64,000 nucleotides of DNA from Methylotenera_A sp963701715 (GTDB lineage: Bacteria > Pseudomonadota > Gammaproteobacteria > Burkholderiales > Methylophilaceae): contig CAVPAX010000007.1 of the NCBI GenBank assembly GCA_963701715.1, positions 62,001 to 126,000 of the forward strand, written 5' to 3'. The notes under the pieces were generated by a model. That model had not been told where the DNA came from. It saw nothing but the letters and a program-made list of their open reading frames with translations, and did no database searches. The position numbers were made by a program, and so were the translations under genes. Each line of letters begins with the position of its first letter. Positions within the stretch are counted from its first letter, which is position 1. Of this stretch, positions 61,829 to 64,000 are shown one piece after another.

Positions 61829-63382
61829 TTATGCCTCCGCTGCTTCTTCAGAGTTTTCATTTTCCTGGCTATCAATTAAGTTCAAGTCCATCTGCGTACT
61901 CGCATTGGCCGGTTTTTGCTTTTTATTGGCGTCACCTCGTGCAGCCTCAATGCGATTCAGATAGGCCGCATCCACATCACCCGTCACATATTTACCATCA
62001 AAACAGCTGCAGTCAAATACTTTCATCTTCGGGTTAGATTTGGAAATGTCGCGCACTAGAGCATCCAGATCTTGATAAATCAGCGCGTCCGCACCGATTT
62101 CTTTGCAAATCTCATCGTCAGTGCGGCCGGTTGCCAACAGCTCGTCACGGCTTGGCATATCAATGCCATACACATTGGGGAAGCGCACCGGCGGTGCTGC
62201 TGAGGCAAAAAATACTTTATTGGCGCCGGCATCGCGCGCCATCTGCACGATCTGCTGCGACGTCGTGCCGCGTACGATGGAGTCATCCACGAGCAAAACG
62301 TTTTTTCCTTTAAATTCAATGCCTATTGGATTAAGTTTTTGCCTTACAGATTTCTTGCGCAGGGCTTGTCCCGGCATAATGAATGTGCGGCCTATATAGC
62401 GGTTTTTGATGAAACCTTCACGGTAATCCAGCCCTAGAGCAATACCAACCTGCAGAGCACTTGGGCGGCTGGTATCAGGAATAGGAATTACCACATCAAT
62501 TTTCTTGTCAGACCATTCTCGCTTAATTTTTTCAGCCAGGCTGGTGCCCATATCCAGGCGTGTTTGGTATACAGAAACACCATCAATCACCGAATCAGGC
62601 CGTGCAAGGTAGACATATTCAAAAATACATGGTGTGAGTGTAGGTTTTTCTGCACATTGTCGACTAAAAAAATTACCTTCCATATCAATAAAAACAGCTT
62701 CGCCAGGCTCCACATCGCGTATTAACTTAAAGCCTAATACGTCGAGCGCTACGCTTTCTGATGCAACGATATACTCTGTGCCTTTTTCTGTTTCTTGCTT
62801 ACCAATCACTAATGGCCTAATACCATGCGGATCGCGAAATGCCAGCAAACCAAAATTAGCAATCATGGCAACTACTGCATACGCGCCTTTGCAGCGTTTG
62901 TGCACGCCAGCAACCGCATCAAACGCCATGTCTGTATTCAGCACCGCATTGCGTGAGGTCTTTTCGATTTCATGTGCTAGCACATTCAACAACACTTCAG
63001 AATCCGAATTCGTATTGATATGGCGCAAATCCTGACGGAACATTTCTGATTTTAATTGTTCAGAATTCGTTAAATTTCCATTATGTCCCAGCACGATGCC
63101 AAACGGCGAATTGACATAGAACGGCTGTGCTTCTGCGGCGCTGGAAGATCCAGCGGTCGGATAGCGCACATGTGCAATACCCACATTGCCGACCAAACTG
63201 CGCATGTGACGTGTTTGAAAAACGTCTTTTACCAGCCCGTTATTCTTATGCATAAAAAATGTGTTTCCATCGCATGTCACAATACCTGCAGCATCTTGTC
63301 CTCGATGCTGCAACACCAGCAAACCATCGTATAGCAATTGGTTTACCGGGTTCTTACCTACGATACCTAAAATTCCACACAT
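61829..63382 (-). CDS. purF: Amidophosphoribosyltransferase
   Basis: 517 residues, first step of purine synthesis. The N-terminal nucleophile is Cys2 (MCGILGIVGK); the glutaminase domain has LVLQHRGQDAAGIVT and IAHVRYPTAGSSSAAEAQPFYVNSP; the PRTase domain has the PRPP loop VLLVDDSIVRGTTSQQIVQM and YREGFIKNRYIGRTFIMP. The C-terminal 25 residues are acidic and Asn-rich. It lies 44 bp after cvpA. Confidence 0.97.
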   Translation of the reverse strand: MCGILGIVGKNPVNQLLYDGLLVLQHRGQDAAGIVTCDGNTFFMHKNNGLVKDVFQTRHMRSLVGNVGIAHVRYPTAGSSSAAEAQPFYVNSPFGIVLGHNGNLTNSEQLKSEMFRQDLRHINTNSDSEVLLNVLAHEIEKTSRNAVLNTDMAFDAVAGVHKRCKGAYAVVAMIANFGLLAFRDPHGIRPLVIGKQETEKGTEYIVASESVALDVLGFKLIRDVEPGEAVFIDMEGNFFSRQCAEKPTLTPCIFEYVYLARPDSVIDGVSVYQTRLDMGTSLAEKIKREWSDKKIDVVIPIPDTSRPSALQVGIALGLDYREGFIKNRYIGRTFIMPGQALRKKSVRQKLNPIGIEFKGKNVLLVDDSIVRGTTSQQIVQMARDAGANKVFFASAAPPVRFPNVYGIDMPSRDELLATGRTDDEICKEIGADALIYQDLDALVRDISKSNPKMKVFDCSCFDGKYVTGDVDAAYLNRIEAARGDANKKQKPANASTQMDLNLIDSQENENSEEAAEA

Positions 63383-63426
63383 AAATTAATGTCCTGAAGC
63401 AATTATGCTATTTAATCAGAATAAAG

Positions 63427-63918
63427 CTAATCATACTTGATATGTTTCGCCACAGCCTGTGGCACCCATGGCAAGACCGTTTTTACTAAAGCCTCTAATG
63501 GTGAGCTAAACATGGCATTTGTCCATCTTGCATCTTTCGGCAAGTTGGTCAAACCTGACAGAAATACCAGAACACACACGATTAGTAACCCGCGTGCAAA
63601 GCCAAATAAAGCACCAATAAATCGATTAAACCAGTTAAGACCAATTTTTTTTATTAAACTAGAAAGTGCTATCGTTAATAAACTGGCAATCAGCAGCACA
63701 CCCAAAAAAAGTATCAAAAATGCAGCAAGTACTTTCAATGGTTCCGTGGGAATATCTTGCGGTAACAAGGGAACAAGCTGTACTGTGTAAGTTTTGGCAA
63801 TATAAAACGCTGCTATCCAGCCACCGATTGCCAATACCTCCCTTACTGCACCGCGCATCATGCTCACGACAATCGATATGCCTATAATGAGCAGAACTGT
63901 ATAATCGAAACTAGTCAT
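63427..63918 (-). CDS. cvpA: CvpA family membrane protein
   Basis: 163 residues with four hydrophobic helices. FDYTVLLIIGISIVVSMMRGAVREVLAIGGWIAAFYIA, with the conserved RGxxRE motif, and FNRFIGALFGFARGLLIVCVLVFLSGLTNLP are family hallmarks. CvpA is linked to colicin V production and envelope integrity in E. coli and is usually cotranscribed with purF, as here. Confidence 0.93.
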   Translation of the reverse strand: MTSFDYTVLLIIGISIVVSMMRGAVREVLAIGGWIAAFYIAKTYTVQLVPLLPQDIPTEPLKVLAAFLILFLGVLLIASLLTIALSSLIKKIGLNWFNRFIGALFGFARGLLIVCVLVFLSGLTNLPKDARWTNAMFSSPLEALVKTVLPWVPQAVAKHIKYD

Positions 63919-63949
63919 TCAGTGCTACTTTGCCTATTATAGGCACGCA

Positions 63950-64000
63950 TTATTGACTGACCACCATTCCTGCCAGCCCAGCATCCTTAATGTTTTCCAG
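63950..64000 (-). CDS. C-terminal end of a probable SPOR-domain protein (partial)
   Basis: The minus strand enters the window with an open frame of 16 codons (LENIKDAGLAGMVVSQ) before a TAA, 32 bp upstream of cvpA. The pattern of a Gly-containing helix end then VVV-like strand fits the last strand of a SPOR domain, and a SPOR/DedD gene commonly precedes cvpA-purF. Only the tail is visible, so this is an inference from position. Confidence 0.45.
   Translation of the reverse strand: MENIKDAGLAGMVVSQ

Noticed and set aside
1..64000. tRNA or rRNA genes, CRISPR arrays, transposases, integrases, toxin-antitoxin pairs
   Set aside because: Looked for in gaps and frames; nothing convincing was seen.

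Overview
The window looks like a chromosomal segment of a methylotrophic betaproteobacterium, most probably Methylophilaceae (Methylotenera/Methylophilus/Methylobacillus relatives). This is an inference from gene content, not a database match. The pointers are a complete pqqABCDE set (cofactor of periplasmic methanol dehydrogenases), a LuxR regulator of the EpsA type known from methanolan/exosortase loci, formate-tetrahydrofolate ligase, the betaproteobacterial gyrA-serC-pheA-hisC block, and a moderately AT-rich composition. No rRNA, tRNA, CRISPR array, insertion sequence or phage gene was found.

Region 1 (1-21,717) is a surface-polysaccharide locus, nearly all on the minus strand. From the left it holds a partial outer-membrane protein, a polysaccharide export protein, a small secreted protein with an exosortase-like tail and an EpsA-like regulator. 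Then come a phosphoribosyltransferase, galU and a bacillosamine-type module (4,6-dehydratase, aminotransferase, NeuD/PglD acetyltransferase, PglC phosphoglycosyl transferase, GT4). Next are a GT-C-like membrane protein, a Wzx flippase and a second amino-sugar module (epimerase, aminotransferase, acetyltransferase). The locus ends with a wbpA-wbpB-wbpD-wbpE set for UDP-GlcNAc3NAcA, manC, and an EPS-type MarR regulator behind a perfect 17-bp palindrome. Two genes here, the pglF/capD-type dehydratase and wbpB, are broken by clusters of single-base frameshifts that can be translated through by hand.

Region 2 (21,756-36,454) is housekeeping: hslR, a non-canonical Nramp-like transporter, a Lon-like protease, rmuC-moaD-moaE, a CHASE2/SH3/M48 peptidase operon, an AI-2E-type permease, yigZ, fhs, a HerA-like ATPase and a DUF302 lipoprotein.

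Region 3 (36,472-44,132) is sulfate assimilation. cysB diverges from tauE/safE, followed by cysI, a DUF934 gene, cysH (with the cysteine motifs of a Fe-S APS reductase), cysD and cysN. No cysC is present, so reduction at the APS level is the likely route. A 7Fe-type ferredoxin follows.

Region 4 (44,208-57,511) holds an unrecognised duplicated helical protein, a DUF4126 membrane protein, an MFS exporter, pqqA-E with a terminator after pqqA, and the gyrA-serC-pheA-hisC-aroG operon.

Region 5 (57,512-64,000) holds a rubrerythrin/Fe-S protein/DUF3501 module, metZ preceded by its own promoter, a SAM-II-type riboswitch and an intrinsic terminator, then purF, cvpA and the tail of a probable SPOR-domain gene. 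Three copies of a roughly 40-bp repeat lie between or at the ends of genes in regions 4 and 5. The most interesting signals are the SAM-II riboswitch, the dispersed repeat, the rubrerythrin module, the frameshift clusters and the palindromic operator of the EPS regulator.
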